From contig NW_026611616.1 in assembly GCF_028009165.1 (NCBI RefSeq), positions 55,962 through 119,961 of the forward strand: 64,000 bases of DNA. The letters run 5' to 3'. The stretch is from Akanthomyces muscarius (Eukaryota; Ascomycota; Sordariomycetes; Hypocreales; Cordycipitaceae). Below the pieces are notes generated by a model, which saw only the letters and a list, made by a program, of their open reading frames with translations, searched no databases and was not told the origin of the DNA. Shown here piece by piece: positions 9,085-19,469 of this stretch (position 1 is the first letter of the stretch; each line of letters starts with the position of its first letter). Position numbers and translations under genes: made by a program.

Positions 9085-10098
9085 CGTGTTGACGTTGATG
9101 ACAGTACCCACCGCAGGCTGGGGGTTTCGAGCCATGGTCACACCCTTTAGCGCCCCAGCTACGGAGTCAAAGTATAGAAAGTAAGCTTTGAGCAGCAAGG
9201 CGATGTGGTTGTCTCCAGCTGAAGCACCAAGAACGCGGCCCAGCAGAATGGACTGCGCGCTCTTGTCGTCGTCCAGCTGAAACATATGAGACCAAGCCCG
9301 AAGCATGCCCGGGTCAGGATAAGTGCCCAGCTTCGTCGCGAGACCTCTGCTGATACTAACGGGATACATCGCACCCGAGCTACGAGCGCGGATTATTCTT
9401 TTGGGAGATATTTCGTAGAGAAGGGGATATCCCTGCGAGTCAGGGATACCTTCAACAGGCAGACCAGGCAGCGCGACTCCTCGTCTGTCTGTCACGACCA
9501 AATTGACGGGGAAGAACAAGTCGTAAGCCGCGCCGGCAACGACATTTGTTGACTCAATGATACTCTTATCGATAACCTCTGCTTTACCGAAGCGCGCAGT
9601 GATAAAGCGCTTCAAGGACGGAAAGATTGGTGTACTCGCGTTGCGACTCGGCGTGGCTACCTCCTCGAAGTTGGAAAAGTGCGCCCTTCCACGCATCTCT
9701 TGGACTAGGCTTTCCACTGACTTGAGAAGCTTTGGCGCAGACCTGGCTGCGCTTGCGCTCGCCGGCGGGGGAGCATTGCTGGGAAATTCGTTTTCGGCTA
9801 GAGGTGCATTGGTCGAGAAGATGCTGTGCGGTCCTGTGATGATCGGTGCGTCATCACGCTGAGATTCTCCTCTATTGTCGGACTGTGCCGGTACGTCGTC
9901 GGTCATATGGACTTGAACCGGGATTTGTACGGTGGCTCTAGGTGCAGATCTGATAGGCTGTTCGGTTGGTGCCGTGGCCCCAGTGCGTCTCTGGCCGAAA
10001 GCCTCTTCCGTTGAAGTTTCTTCTCGGCGGCTCGGAGGCATATTTTCGGACTCAGCGCTCGACAAGTCGTGTTCCTCGCTACTGCTTGTATCAACCAT
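7840..10098 (-). CDS. toti-like virus capsid-protein homologue, nuclear copy
   Basis: The 752-residue product is homologous along its length to the N-terminal third of the capsid-RdRp fusion at 10369. Shared blocks include GDNHIALLLKAY, YQEFWAYCCF, NEALQIAMLWP, the AHLRLLQPYW region and STIMRLLRLGLL. The fusion partner identifies the pair as coat proteins of a toti-like dsRNA virus of fungi, present here as DNA. Residues 1-120 are an acidic, Ser/Pro-rich, probably disordered extension absent from the fusion. The start chosen is the ATG at 10096-10098 in an ACCATGG context; seven codons further upstream are open but lack an ATG. There is no stop or frameshift. The 3' half recurs at 62756-64000. 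Whether it makes particles, has a host role or is simply recent is unknown. Confidence 0.82.
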   Translation of the reverse strand: MVDTSSSEEHDLSSAESENMPPSRREETSTEEAFGQRRTGATAPTEQPIRSAPRATVQIPVQVHMTDDVPAQSDNRGESQRDDAPIITGPHSIFSTNAPLAENEFPSNAPPPASASAARSAPKLLKSVESLVQEMRGRAHFSNFEEVATPSRNASTPIFPSLKRFITARFGKAEVIDKSIIESTNVVAGAAYDLFFPVNLVVTDRRGVALPGLPVEGIPDSQGYPLLYEISPKRIIRARSSGAMYPVSISRGLATKLGTYPDPGMLRAWSHMFQLDDDKSAQSILLGRVLGASAGDNHIALLLKAYFLYFDSVAGALKGVTMARNPQPAVGTVINVNTQPGWAAHVMDSGAEIVNVLGGTSDYQEFWAYCCFNQAPISATKTSLESIAGTATQFSQYNLDQRFSMVCLCDVDAYSIERDPLFFGKPELVLNYIEMYVQKFGLQEQANEALQIAMLWPSLLVAGATISLPKPLHTADWLGAEVERTSTETGYGQLTACGPFMALASTLASAWAMQSQMYDFVTLLAAGRSTWALSANTVASATAWLSANLAAPGLGWEFLFNSQFSTSASFLYLTGLSVDVVRWDTLLQPFTWKESHFPAHLRLLQPYWVESSVCCCLPWESEWLPKVSVSGAFATANPSTIMRLLRLGLLDTSAEGLERSATSHGIFPILERPGDETIAISPESTMMLYVLLQHGVRVQARFASSAVTPAVELFARGDPLDADATRKSWSLGAAAKTKASGKGSRGRVTIAG

Positions 10099-10368
10099 GG
10101 TCGGCAAGAAAAACAACAAGAAAAAAAGGAATATGGTGTCCGTTTCGACGAATTCTAACTCCTACGTTGTGTTGATGTGAGCTGCAAGATTGGATCCAAG
10201 GCCACGCGTGGCTACTAACAGCTACGCGTCTGCTTGCCTTACGTAAGCCGCGCGCCTGCCGACGTCTTCCAGCCACCAGTTTAACAACCGCCGTACGACG
10301 TCCATGAAACGATGCGACAAGCGATAGCTAACCCAAGAATGCTTTACAGCTGCGAATGACTTGGGTAA
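10099..10368. promoter_or_regulatory. divergent intergenic region between capsid and capsid-RdRp genes
   Basis: Only 270 bp separate the two start codons, so both promoters or one bidirectional promoter must lie here. The CCATGG at 10095-10100 is palindromic and gives an ATG on both strands; the plus-strand reading is a 27-codon Lys-rich ORF. A good fungal 3' splice site (CTAAC branch point near 10328, TTTACAG ending at 10350) with possible GT donors at about 10244 or 10292 suggests a 5' leader intron for the plus-strand gene. No TATA box is obvious. Confidence 0.5.
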
Positions 10369-13300
10369 ATGTATCATGTCATGAATTCATCGACGCGCCC
10401 AGACACGCTTGCGCAATACCTCTTGCCGAAACGTCGCCATTTGGAAACCCTCGAAGACTTGAAGGCCATCATCGACGAGTCGATCCGCGAGATACAGCGA
10501 CGTCCGAATTTCCACAGCCTAGCAGTCTCCAACAAGCGCCTGGTGCAACCAAGCTATCCTACGTTCATCAGATTCTCCGTCCTCCGCATTGCACAGAGCA
10601 ATTGCTCCGTCGACAAGGTTGTGGAAGCGGCCAGCAACTTTCATGGCTATGGAAACTGCAAAGCTACACATAATCTACATTTTCCGATTCGGTTGGCGAT
10701 AAATGATGGCCGAAACTGTCCATTACTCTGGCAAGGCTCCCGCAGCGTGGCGGATGTACCCGGCTATCCGCTATTTTACGCACCGATTGATAGCAAGCAG
10801 GTTAAGGCACACCCGTCCGCCGCTTTGTACTCTTTCAAGCGCAGCGCGGCCAGCGCGAATGCGGATACACCAGGCCCAGCCAGGAAGCCAGGCAAGGCGA
10901 ACACCAAGTACGCAGTCGCAGAGCAAGCCTGTGTAAATAGATCCTCTAGCACCGGCGATAACCACATTGCCCTGTTCGTCAAGGCCTACCTGGCATACTT
11001 TGATGCAATTGCTGCAGCTCTAGACGGCACTATAATGCGCCACAATGCCGATATCATGCAGCTGTCTACACTGAATATAGCTGACCCACGATTTTCGAGC
11101 AACGTTATCCGCAATTTGCCTTCATCTGAAATGGTAAATGTGTGTGGGCAACCGCGCGGATATCAAGAATTCTGGGCGTACTGCTGCCTTTGCAAGCCCG
11201 CTGTCTTCGCGTCGGCGCATTCAATGGCACATACGAATGCAACGCCCTTCAGCATGTACGAGTACATAGGCATGGAAATGACCTGCCTTTGCGACGTGGA
11301 ATTAAAATTATCTCCAAACGGACCGTATTTTTACGGAAAACCGAACCTGATCATCTCATACATCGAAACCTATGCGCAAATTAACGGCATCCAGAGCCAA
11401 CTCAACGAAGCGTTACAGATCGCCATGCTTTGGCCGTGCCTGCTGCAGACCGATGCCCCCGTCGCGCTCCCAGCTGCGCTTCATGCCGCTGACTGGATCA
11501 CTAATGATATCATTGCTCCGGCTACGAATATCAGCCAAAGTGACACGCCATATGAGGGATTGGTCTCCTCCAACCCTTCTGTCGTCCTGGCGTCTACCCT
11601 TGCTGGTGCGTGGGCTTTGCAGTCGCAGCTCTATGACTTCATCGGTGTCATCATATCGGATCGCGGGTGCTGGGATGTGTCAAAAGCGGAGCTCGAACGC
11701 GCGTCAAAGTGGCTGCAGAGCGTTGCGTCAGAACCCGGCGTTGGGTGGGATCTGCTATTCCGCCACCAGTTTGAAGTAACGCCGTCGTTCCTCCAACTTA
11801 CCGGCCTTGGCACGGACTCTATCTCTTGGTTCAGGCTTATATCGAGGTTCAGCGTGAAAGAATGGCGATACCCAGCACATTTGCGGCTGATGCAGCCGTT
11901 CTGGACAGCAACGTCTATATGCGGTCAGCTACCGTGGGAGATCACATGGCACCCGGACATAACCACTTCGCACGAGTGTATCACTGCGGCGCCCGTAACA
12001 ATCATGCGTCTTATTCGCCTTGGGCTCCTTTCCTCCGACGGATGTCTTCCGTCTATTCAACGAAAGGTATATCCCGACTTATCGCATAGCGGATTGGAGA
12101 CTATCACGGTAGCTGAAACTTCTCTTCTGCCGCTGGAATTAGTGTTGTCGCGTGGCATACGAGTCATAGCGGAGTATGACCATGGGTGTTCAGCAAATTC
12201 CGGCACTGGTAAAGTACAAGCATGGGACAACATTCGGCGCAAAACAGTATGGCCCATTGGTGGATTACAGCAACATCTTTCTATTCGCGACCGGCTACCA
12301 AATGCGATGGCCGCGGAAGTGCTGTGCTATGACATGCCAGGGATGGCGAATCCCATTACTGTTAAGGCCGCACAAGATCGGCTAGAACAAGTCAAAAAGA
12401 ATTTAGCGAAAAGATCATACGAAAAGATGATAAACAGCTCGATTGAGCTGAGCAAGATTGGCTATGCGAACTACATCGATAACAGTCAGCCGCCAGGGCC
12501 ACATGCTCTCGTCTACGCTCCAGTTGATGCGGAAGCAGTGGATGGTGCGTGGTGGTGCATTCTCTATCTACGGCGATTCCAAAATGGGAACATGGAGAGT
12601 ATGGCTAGCCTGAAGCGGGCGATACGCGCAGCTGTGAATTTCGTCACCGATCACCCTATTGATATTGAGCAGATGGCTGGTGCGTGTTGTGCGCTTGACC
12701 TTCCGGTACCTTGCATTTTTTCCAGTTTGTCTTGCCTTCGGTACAGTTGCATTGAAGATCAGTATCGAAAGATTCCGTATTTCTTACAACTGAGCAGCCA
12801 AGGTTGGCGTGTTGTGGCACCTTCGGCCATGACATCAGACTCTCTTGCGCAGCACATGTGCGCTTGCGTTGACAACATGCCGCTAAATGCGGCAGCCAAC
12901 CAGCCGGCGCTTACCTCATCGTCAATGATCCCGCCGAGCAACGAGCAAATGCATTATGCTGGGCGCTATAATTTATCAACCAGAGTTAGGCTGCTTGATG
13001 AAATGATACGGCGCTGGGATAAACATCTGTCGACATCAGACGAGGTCATTGTCGTGCATCAAGCTCTTTTCCCTGGCGTCGGCATTCCGCGGTTTTTAAA
13101 GGAAGACGAGCTCAAGGGCTTTGAGTCGGTGAACGAGCCGTCTTTCACCGAAGCAAGCGCGAGCACGGTCTTTATATTAGAGTTTCTGTCCAGACAAATG
13201 GGGCATCAGTATTTCAACAAGTTGAAAGATTTTGGAGAGAAACATGGTCGCGACGAAGTCGGCGGTGCCTTGCTCTGGCCGCATCGCTCTCCGCAGGCCG

Positions 13301-15714
13301 CAACTAAAAACAATATATCAACCGCAGGCTTGCTACTTATCCTCGATCCAGAAAAATCTCAAGAGCTGTTGGCTCTGTGGTTTCTGCAGCGCAACATTGG
13401 TAACCACGCCGAATTTGTCACGGCTGTTGCCCTCTGGCTGTCAGCTATCAACCTGTGCAGCAAGGCATGGTCTCAGCTATTGAACACCGAGCTTTTGCTG
13501 AAGAATGAGGATACTTGGCTAGACCACACGAAGCAATGGCATGACCTGTGGCGGAAAAACGGGCTGCCCTGCTGTAGCTGCCCTCAGTGCTGGACCCAAC
13601 TGCTTTACATGCAATCTCTTTGGGGTCGTGGTGGGGTGGAAGTGGACTGGGAGCAAGAGATATCGAACAAATCAAAAGTACCGGACGATATTGTCGCGTT
13701 CACAGGTCAGCTGTGGTCAGCCGCGTATGCGACAGGTCTAATCCGGGCTGCCATTCGCGAAGTGCTGGAAACGGCACTGCAACGGTTGCGTGTCAAATCA
13801 TTTGACGAATTTATGGACAATGCATTCGAGTGGCTCGTCCCCGGCACGCCTGCAGGAATGCCCTCGGCCTTCAACCAGACAGAGCTGAAGGCCTTTCTCA
13901 GGAAGGAATACGGCATCATTCCTCGCTCGACAAAACGGTCGGTGATGGAGACGATAAGTCGCGATTATGCCTTACAGCAAGTGTTGTCGCGGCCACAAAT
14001 AGTTGCAAAACTGCACCAGAAACTAAACGAAACCGGCGGCAAGGCACGAGCTATTTATGGAGTAACGATATGGCATTACATCATTTCAAATTGGTTGATG
14101 GCACCATTAGAAAAGGCGATTGCGCATCCAGCCATTGACATCAACTTGCCCAATGCCGATTTCGTGAAGCTGGAGGTCCTTCGTGCACAGGAGGCTAATA
14201 GGGCTGCATGCTTTTCTTCCTATGATTACCCCGATTTTAATTCCATGCACACGCATTATCACATGTCGATCATTTACGAGGAAGCCGGCGCCGTTTTCCG
14301 TGCCTCGTCCTGCTACATGGCAATGAACCGCGATGAAAGGGATCTAGTGTCTCAAGGATACAAGTGGCTCCAAGACGCTACGTTTACGCAAGTCTGTTTT
14401 CTTCCTGAATCGGACGAGTTCATCCAAACAGTCGGTGGGCTCTACAGCGGCAATCGCGACACTACGTTGATTAACACTGTACTCAATATTGCGTATGCGA
14501 GAGTTGTGGACACATCCTGCCGCAATATGGCTTTGAACCCTTCTGTACAATGGCGCCTATGTCACGGAGACGACATCATAACGGTACACGGCAGCTATGG
14601 CGCAGCAATTGGCTGGAACGCTGTAGCTGAGCGTGCCAACCTGAAAGGACAAGAGAAGAAACTTTTGACAGACAGATGCTATCACGAATATTTACGAATC
14701 TTGGGCTGCCCTGATGGCAAAATCAGAGGCTCACTGGCACGTGTTGTAGCCACTTTCGTCAATGGCAATTGGGAAACTGACTCTTCGTCTGGGGCAAATA
14801 GCCAGGTAGTAGAGGTGATGTCTGCTGTGGACGTCTTGCGTCGCAGAGGGATGCGCGAAGAATTTGCACGCAAGCTCTTATCGCAGTGTATCCAGCTTCT
14901 CGCGCAGAATGTTTCCATCAAAGAAAACGAGGCTGAAGCGACTAGACGCGCGATTCTCAGTATCCCAATACATCTCAAGCGGGGAGAACTGACTAAGTCG
15001 GCTAGCAATACAGCTAGGCAAGCTGAAGCAAACGCAATGCCGCTTACAATCTACGCTGAGAACAAGCGGCGTGAGAGGCTGGATATTGAACGCAGGTTTA
15101 GAAGCTTGCCTGCCAACGTGACTGACCCGTACATGAAGCGACTCGTCGCGTCACTTCCGCCGGCACTTCAGCATCAAGAAGGGATGCATGCCAGACTCAA
15201 GGCGGCGCTGCAACGGTCAACATACGGGTCTGAATTTCCCAGAAGACTTCAAATTGAATTGAAGCAGACGCCTCAGTTGGTAGCCCTGCGCAAGAGGATG
15301 AAAGAAGCAGCGGAAAAGAGAGGCCAATTTGAGAAACACGTCCTGGTCACAGACGTTGGGCGGCACATGCAAAAACACAAGCTCTTTGCGACGACAATGC
15401 GGCGCATTAAGGCGTTTTACACAGTTCTGTCCTCGCTCGACAATCTCGGCGGCTACACAAAATCGCAGCTTGTGTCGTTTCTAGTGGGAATGCCAGAGTC
15501 CACCGTCACGAGCGCGTTGTTGGTGGACGGCGCACTCGCTGCAGACTGGAGGCGAGCTGGGCGGCCGTCGGCAGCCGAGGTCGGAGCGTTGGAAAACGAG
15601 CTTGAGGTGTACCTCAGTGGAGGTGCAAATCTTCGTATTGATGAGGAAGTGGTCGTGTTTGCTGATAACGGCCTGTGGAGAATTGTCCCAGTAAGATCAC
15701 TGATGCTGTATTGA
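10369..15714 (+). CDS. toti-like virus capsid-RdRp fusion protein, nuclear copy
   Basis: This is a 1781-residue single-frame protein. Residues about 25-640 match the capsid homologue at 7840-10098, from HNLHFPIRL through MRLIRLGLL. A middle region to about 1050 is not recognised. The RNA-dependent RNA polymerase follows: motif F-like KLNETGGKARAIYG, motif A SYDYPDFNSMH (near residue 1283), motif B SGNRDTTLINTVLN (near 1358) and motif C HGDDII (Gly-Asp-Asp at about 1400-1402). About 270 basic, helical residues follow the polymerase core. These motifs are those of Totiviridae-like polymerases. All catalytic residues that I can identify are present, with no stop in 5.3 kb. A TAA lies directly upstream of the ATG at 10369; Met5 is an alternative start. 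Its role in the fungus is unknown. Confidence 0.88.
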   Translation: MYHVMNSSTRPDTLAQYLLPKRRHLETLEDLKAIIDESIREIQRRPNFHSLAVSNKRLVQPSYPTFIRFSVLRIAQSNCSVDKVVEAASNFHGYGNCKATHNLHFPIRLAINDGRNCPLLWQGSRSVADVPGYPLFYAPIDSKQVKAHPSAALYSFKRSAASANADTPGPARKPGKANTKYAVAEQACVNRSSSTGDNHIALFVKAYLAYFDAIAAALDGTIMRHNADIMQLSTLNIADPRFSSNVIRNLPSSEMVNVCGQPRGYQEFWAYCCLCKPAVFASAHSMAHTNATPFSMYEYIGMEMTCLCDVELKLSPNGPYFYGKPNLIISYIETYAQINGIQSQLNEALQIAMLWPCLLQTDAPVALPAALHAADWITNDIIAPATNISQSDTPYEGLVSSNPSVVLASTLAGAWALQSQLYDFIGVIISDRGCWDVSKAELERASKWLQSVASEPGVGWDLLFRHQFEVTPSFLQLTGLGTDSISWFRLISRFSVKEWRYPAHLRLMQPFWTATSICGQLPWEITWHPDITTSHECITAAPVTIMRLIRLGLLSSDGCLPSIQRKVYPDLSHSGLETITVAETSLLPLELVLSRGIRVIAEYDHGCSANSGTGKVQAWDNIRRKTVWPIGGLQQHLSIRDRLPNAMAAEVLCYDMPGMANPITVKAAQDRLEQVKKNLAKRSYEKMINSSIELSKIGYANYIDNSQPPGPHALVYAPVDAEAVDGAWWCILYLRRFQNGNMESMASLKRAIRAAVNFVTDHPIDIEQMAGACCALDLPVPCIFSSLSCLRYSCIEDQYRKIPYFLQLSSQGWRVVAPSAMTSDSLAQHMCACVDNMPLNAAANQPALTSSSMIPPSNEQMHYAGRYNLSTRVRLLDEMIRRWDKHLSTSDEVIVVHQALFPGVGIPRFLKEDELKGFESVNEPSFTEASASTVFILEFLSRQMGHQYFNKLKDFGEKHGRDEVGGALLWPHRSPQAATKNNISTAGLLLILDPEKSQELLALWFLQRNIGNHAEFVTAVALWLSAINLCSKAWSQLLNTELLLKNEDTWLDHTKQWHDLWRKNGLPCCSCPQCWTQLLYMQSLWGRGGVEVDWEQEISNKSKVPDDIVAFTGQLWSAAYATGLIRAAIREVLETALQRLRVKSFDEFMDNAFEWLVPGTPAGMPSAFNQTELKAFLRKEYGIIPRSTKRSVMETISRDYALQQVLSRPQIVAKLHQKLNETGGKARAIYGVTIWHYIISNWLMAPLEKAIAHPAIDINLPNADFVKLEVLRAQEANRAACFSSYDYPDFNSMHTHYHMSIIYEEAGAVFRASSCYMAMNRDERDLVSQGYKWLQDATFTQVCFLPESDEFIQTVGGLYSGNRDTTLINTVLNIAYARVVDTSCRNMALNPSVQWRLCHGDDIITVHGSYGAAIGWNAVAERANLKGQEKKLLTDRCYHEYLRILGCPDGKIRGSLARVVATFVNGNWETDSSSGANSQVVEVMSAVDVLRRRGMREEFARKLLSQCIQLLAQNVSIKENEAEATRRAILSIPIHLKRGELTKSASNTARQAEANAMPLTIYAENKRRERLDIERRFRSLPANVTDPYMKRLVASLPPALQHQEGMHARLKAALQRSTYGSEFPRRLQIELKQTPQLVALRKRMKEAAEKRGQFEKHVLVTDVGRHMQKHKLFATTMRRIKAFYTVLSSLDNLGGYTKSQLVSFLVGMPESTVTSALLVDGALAADWRRAGRPSAAEVGALENELEVYLSGGANLRIDEEVVVFADNGLWRIVPVRSLMLY

Positions 15715-16680
15715 GTTCGATATATATTGTAATATAAGTATGGCATTTACACGACATAGCGCCAGAACGGACGTCTTCCGTTAATGCAGTTGCCGGACTA
15801 CCAACATCGAAATTATGAACTCGCTACAAATGTGCACTGATCGTCTAATGCCTCATCGCCTCCAGGTGTACGGGCCGAGCGCCATGTGCAGGCCCTGGCT
15901 TCTGTAAGATTCTGCACGCCGTTTCGGCCAGGATCGCATCTTACTCTTTGGTTGTTAGTTGCCTGCAATAGTTGCCCCAAAAACCGCCTAGAGAAATCGC
16001 ATTTCTCGCAGATCTTCCACGATAGGTTGGCTCAACGGCCTCTCTCCTCGAGGAGCGTTAGGTCCCCACCGCAGGCTAGGTTACAGAGACGGCGATAGTC
16101 CTCCCTCAGCCCTCGGCACTCTCTTTTCTCATCTTTGGTAATGAGATCATTTTGTTTGATGTATTTGGTGACGCCAGTGAGAAAATTCATCTCGGGGTTA
16201 ATCTGATCCTGAACTCAACGAGTTGTACTTCGATGACGTTCAGTAGCTGAACATTAAAATGTAAAAGTAGGCCATCGGAACGGCTTCGGACGCCAGATAA
16301 TACCCTTGATACAAAATCCGAGGATGCTCTACAGTGTCACTTTGATGGCCAAAAATGCCGACCTAGATGGGCTACGCACTCTAGCCCTCATGACAAAGCC
16401 CCGACACATTGGACGTCGGGTCTAAGTCGGAGCGTTACTTTTTTCGTCTTGCTAAGAACCTCATGGAAAAACTTCGTCTTGGCTGGCACGTGCTGAAAAG
16501 TCGAGAGTTGGGGGAACGGGATGTCACCCAATCCAACACGATGCTATAGAGAGCAAATCTTCGCGCAGGGTTTGTGAGATTCTATAGTCCTCTCCCACTG
16601 CCGCGTGGCGGCCTTGAGGTTCAAGTGCAGCACAGTTCTTAGGGACCAGATCCTGCCCAGCTACCAAGTCCTGTACGGGA
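15715..16680. other. intergenic, no gene recognised
   Basis: An AT-rich stretch (ATATATATTGTAATATAAG, 15719-15737) just after the capsid-RdRp stop could serve in 3'-end formation. The remainder has only short ORFs. It may contain decayed transposon sequence, but I could not match any part of it convincingly. There is no poly(A) tract after the viral gene. Confidence 0.4.
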
Positions 16681-16688
16681 TGTAAAAT
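16681..16688. repeat. hAT target-site duplication, left
   Basis: TGTAAAAT, identical to 19470-19477 on the other side of the hAT element. Confidence 0.85.
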
Positions 16689-19469
16689 TACAGTGTGGCT
16701 AACAGACCGACAGACCTAGACCGGCCCGTCCGGTCGGTCGGTCTGGGTTCACGAGGGCTTGCGGTCTGTCGGTCTAGGTCTGTCTGGGGTCGAGGGGCCG
16801 GTCAGTCTGGGTCTGACGGTCTGGGTCTGGAGGCCTGACCCTCATATCCAAAGGCTACTACTTTACTAGGGTTCATGCTCCAGTGACCGTGGTTCTCTTG
16901 CTACGACTACAGTACTAAGCCTCTCATCAACCATTGCTTTTGAAGCTGACCAGCCTCAACCGTCTCTGGCGATAGTCTATTCCGTTCATCGGTGATCATT
17001 TTATCGGTTTGGCTAAATGATCGCTCACATTCGGCGCTCATTCCAGGGATCGAGAATAGATCCGCCGCCATTCGATACAAGACCGGGTACTCGGCTTGAT
17101 GTCGGCTCCACCATTGGAGAGGTTCGTGACGTCAAGATCCTCGGCATAAATGGGCCGTGTCTGGAATAAGTCGAGCTCACTAACTGTCTTGTCCCTCTTC
17201 CGCTGTGCGCTCAGTGAGCTGATTGATCTCTTCCCAAACGAGCTGTACTCGTTCATGTCAGCGTCGATTTCGTCATCATCGTCCTGCCCAAGCCCGGCCT
17301 GCGCCTGGGTTTCAACCTCCGCTTGCCGTCAATATTCGCCGAACAGTCCACCAACAGCCAACTGCATGTCGCTATACCATTGCGGCTTACCCATCGCCTT
17401 CTTCCAGTGACGTTCAAAGTAGTCGTATCCGTAAGATGGATGGAGGGCTAGTGCTGCTCGGTACACTGGCGTCCTGTCGGTCTTGGCGTAGTAGTCTTCA
17501 AGCTTAGCCCACCCGCAAGATGCCAGACTTAAAATGAGAGGCTCCTTCAAGCCGTGTTTCCTCTGCTGGCTGCTTGAATTTAATGAACAGCTAGTTCATC
17601 GTCTTCAATGTCTCCCACACGGCGCCGTGGCCTCCTTCTGCCCCCGGTTTGTTGGCGTTACCTTCCATGGTTTTTGTTAGGATGTAAAAAGGCTTGAGGA
17701 AATGGTAAAAGCGCTCGAGCTCAGCCCAGTCCGTGGCGTTGAGGAAATCGTTGGTTAGATCGCGGTGGTTAGGGTCGTGCCGGGGCTTTTGCCCCCGGTA
17801 TTGATACAGCTCGATCGCGCTACGAATCTCCAATGCTAGTACACGCAACAACTTGTTAGCAAGCGGCCAGCGTAGTTATAGTAATACAGTGTTGGTCAAC
17901 TACCGCATTCAATCATATGGCAAATGGAGTTCCAGCCTGTTTTGCCGTCAACAATGATCTCCAGGGTAAAAATGGCGTCGTCGCCAGCAAGCTCGGTTTG
18001 GAATTGTCGAAGAGCCTGTCGTCGTTGGTCTGTCCGACGAATGTACGTAGCAAGGTAACGAAGCCTACCTATAGCGCCCTTCCTGGCCCAAAGTTCAAAA
18101 TAGAACTCAGCAGTGGCCCCACGGAGCTGTGCCTCAAATGCGGCAACATTGGAACCGAAGATTACCCGCCCAAACGATCAGGTTGATAACGTGACCAACG
18201 CAGCGCAAGTGCCGACGCCTGACATCCATTGGAAACCACTTAGCAAGCGTCTCCAGGCAGGTATCGTTACTCTCCGCGTTATCGAGCATGAAGTATCCAA
18301 GCTTGGAGCCCAATTCGTATTGATCAATAACGGCCTTGACATATGTCGCCATGTTTTCGCCAGAGTGTGGGCCGACAAGACGCAGTAGCCGAAGGAGCAC
18401 ATTACGTCTCTCGTCTTCCACGTCAACAAAATGCCCGACGATTCCCAAGTAATTGAACGCATTTGAAGTCGTCCATAGGTCAAAGCTTAAATGAACAGCG
18501 CTCTTCGAGTTCTTGACAAGATTGAATATGACTTGTCGTCGACTTTCGAATGTCTGACGGATCCACGAACAGACCGTGCTATGATGTTCGGGAAGCATCT
18601 GGCTTGCAAGCTCCCCACCGTTCGCTATTAGCCACCGAAGCCGCTCGCTAGACGCTTGTCGGAGTGTAACATCTTCAAGAATGACCCAGTCCACAAAACG
18701 GGCTTTCCACGCAGTTTCATCAAAGCGTGAGGTGAGCTGAAGGCCTGGTCTGCCCTGTCGTAGCAAGAATTGCGACGAGGATGATGCTGACAATGCTGCC
18801 AAGGTGAATGGGGTCTTCAAGCCTTGACGTCTCTCACCAAGTTCAGTGATCTAGTGCTGCCGAAGCAGGTGCCGAGCAGTATGAGATGTTCCTGATGAGG
18901 CGTAAAAAGCTGTCGCATAGCTCTTCTTTTCGTGACAGATCCGACAAAGCCAGCAACGCACCCCATTGTGCTCTAAATTCGCGCCATGCCTGTAAATCCA
19001 TGATTCTTTGATCTTTGTACCGACAACCCGTTTGTGCCGAGGTCGCCGATTGGCGCCCACCAGCCGTTTTCAACAGTGCCAGATGTTCTCCCAATCGATG
19101 TTAAGTGGCTGGCGTGGCTGGCAGACTCTCATCATCAGGCACGACTGAAGGTGGATGGGATACAAGAGACTGAGGTATGGACACCGGGCTTGAGGTCCTG
19201 CTAGAAGCCATAATGCGGTAGCGTGTGCATGCGTCGGGGGGCATTCAGGCACTGATTGTAGAGCATGCCCCTTTAATTACTAAGGTTATATGGGTAGCGG
19301 AGCAGTAAAAACGCCGAAATAACGCCCCACTTTAGCCAACCCAGACCAACCCAGACCGACTCAGACCGGCCGAGTGTTGCGGTCTGTCGGTCTGATGAAA
19401 ATCGTCGGTTGGTCTGACTGCGGTCTGTCAGACGGTCTGTTAGACGGTCTGTCTGTTAGCCACATTGAC
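16689..19469 (-). mobile_element. hAT transposon, complete ends
   Basis: This 2,781-bp element is flanked by an identical 8-bp duplication TGTAAAAT (16681-16688 and 19470-19477), the length typical of hAT. The ends share the inverted repeat TGTGGCTAACAGAC, allowing a few mismatches at the outermost bases. Many copies of a GGTCTGTCGGTCT-like motif crowd both subterminal regions (16700-16850 and 19335-19460), as expected for transposase-binding sites. The transposase inside is broken, so the copy would depend on a helper. Confidence 0.88.
17329..19060 (-). pseudogene. hAT transposase, broken
   Basis: The pieces are collinear with fungal hAT transposases. A BED-type zinc finger (CWLCRIC...H...H) lies at about 18851-19060. 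A 228-codon core at 18134-18820 contains HLSFDLWTTSN, LVGPHSGENMATYV, YFMLDNAESNDTCL and RRHLRCVGHVINL. Parts of the central and C-terminal dimerisation regions lie at 17591-17851 and 17329-17550 (YRAALALHPSYGYDYFERHW). A stop separates the finger from the core, and frame changes separate the later pieces. The protein binds the element ends and catalyses cut-and-paste transposition in intact relatives. Confidence 0.85.

Noticed and set aside
9270..9300. WSHMF in the capsid protein resembling the WSHLFA repeats of the exonuclease-like protein
   Set aside because: Only four to five residues match and the surrounding KP...P context is missing, so chance is the simpler explanation.
15715..15800. 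Signs that a LINE reverse transcribed the viral RNA into the genome (poly(A) tail, target duplication)
   Set aside because: No poly(A) tract or flanking direct repeat is visible after either viral gene. The mechanism of capture cannot be read from this sequence.
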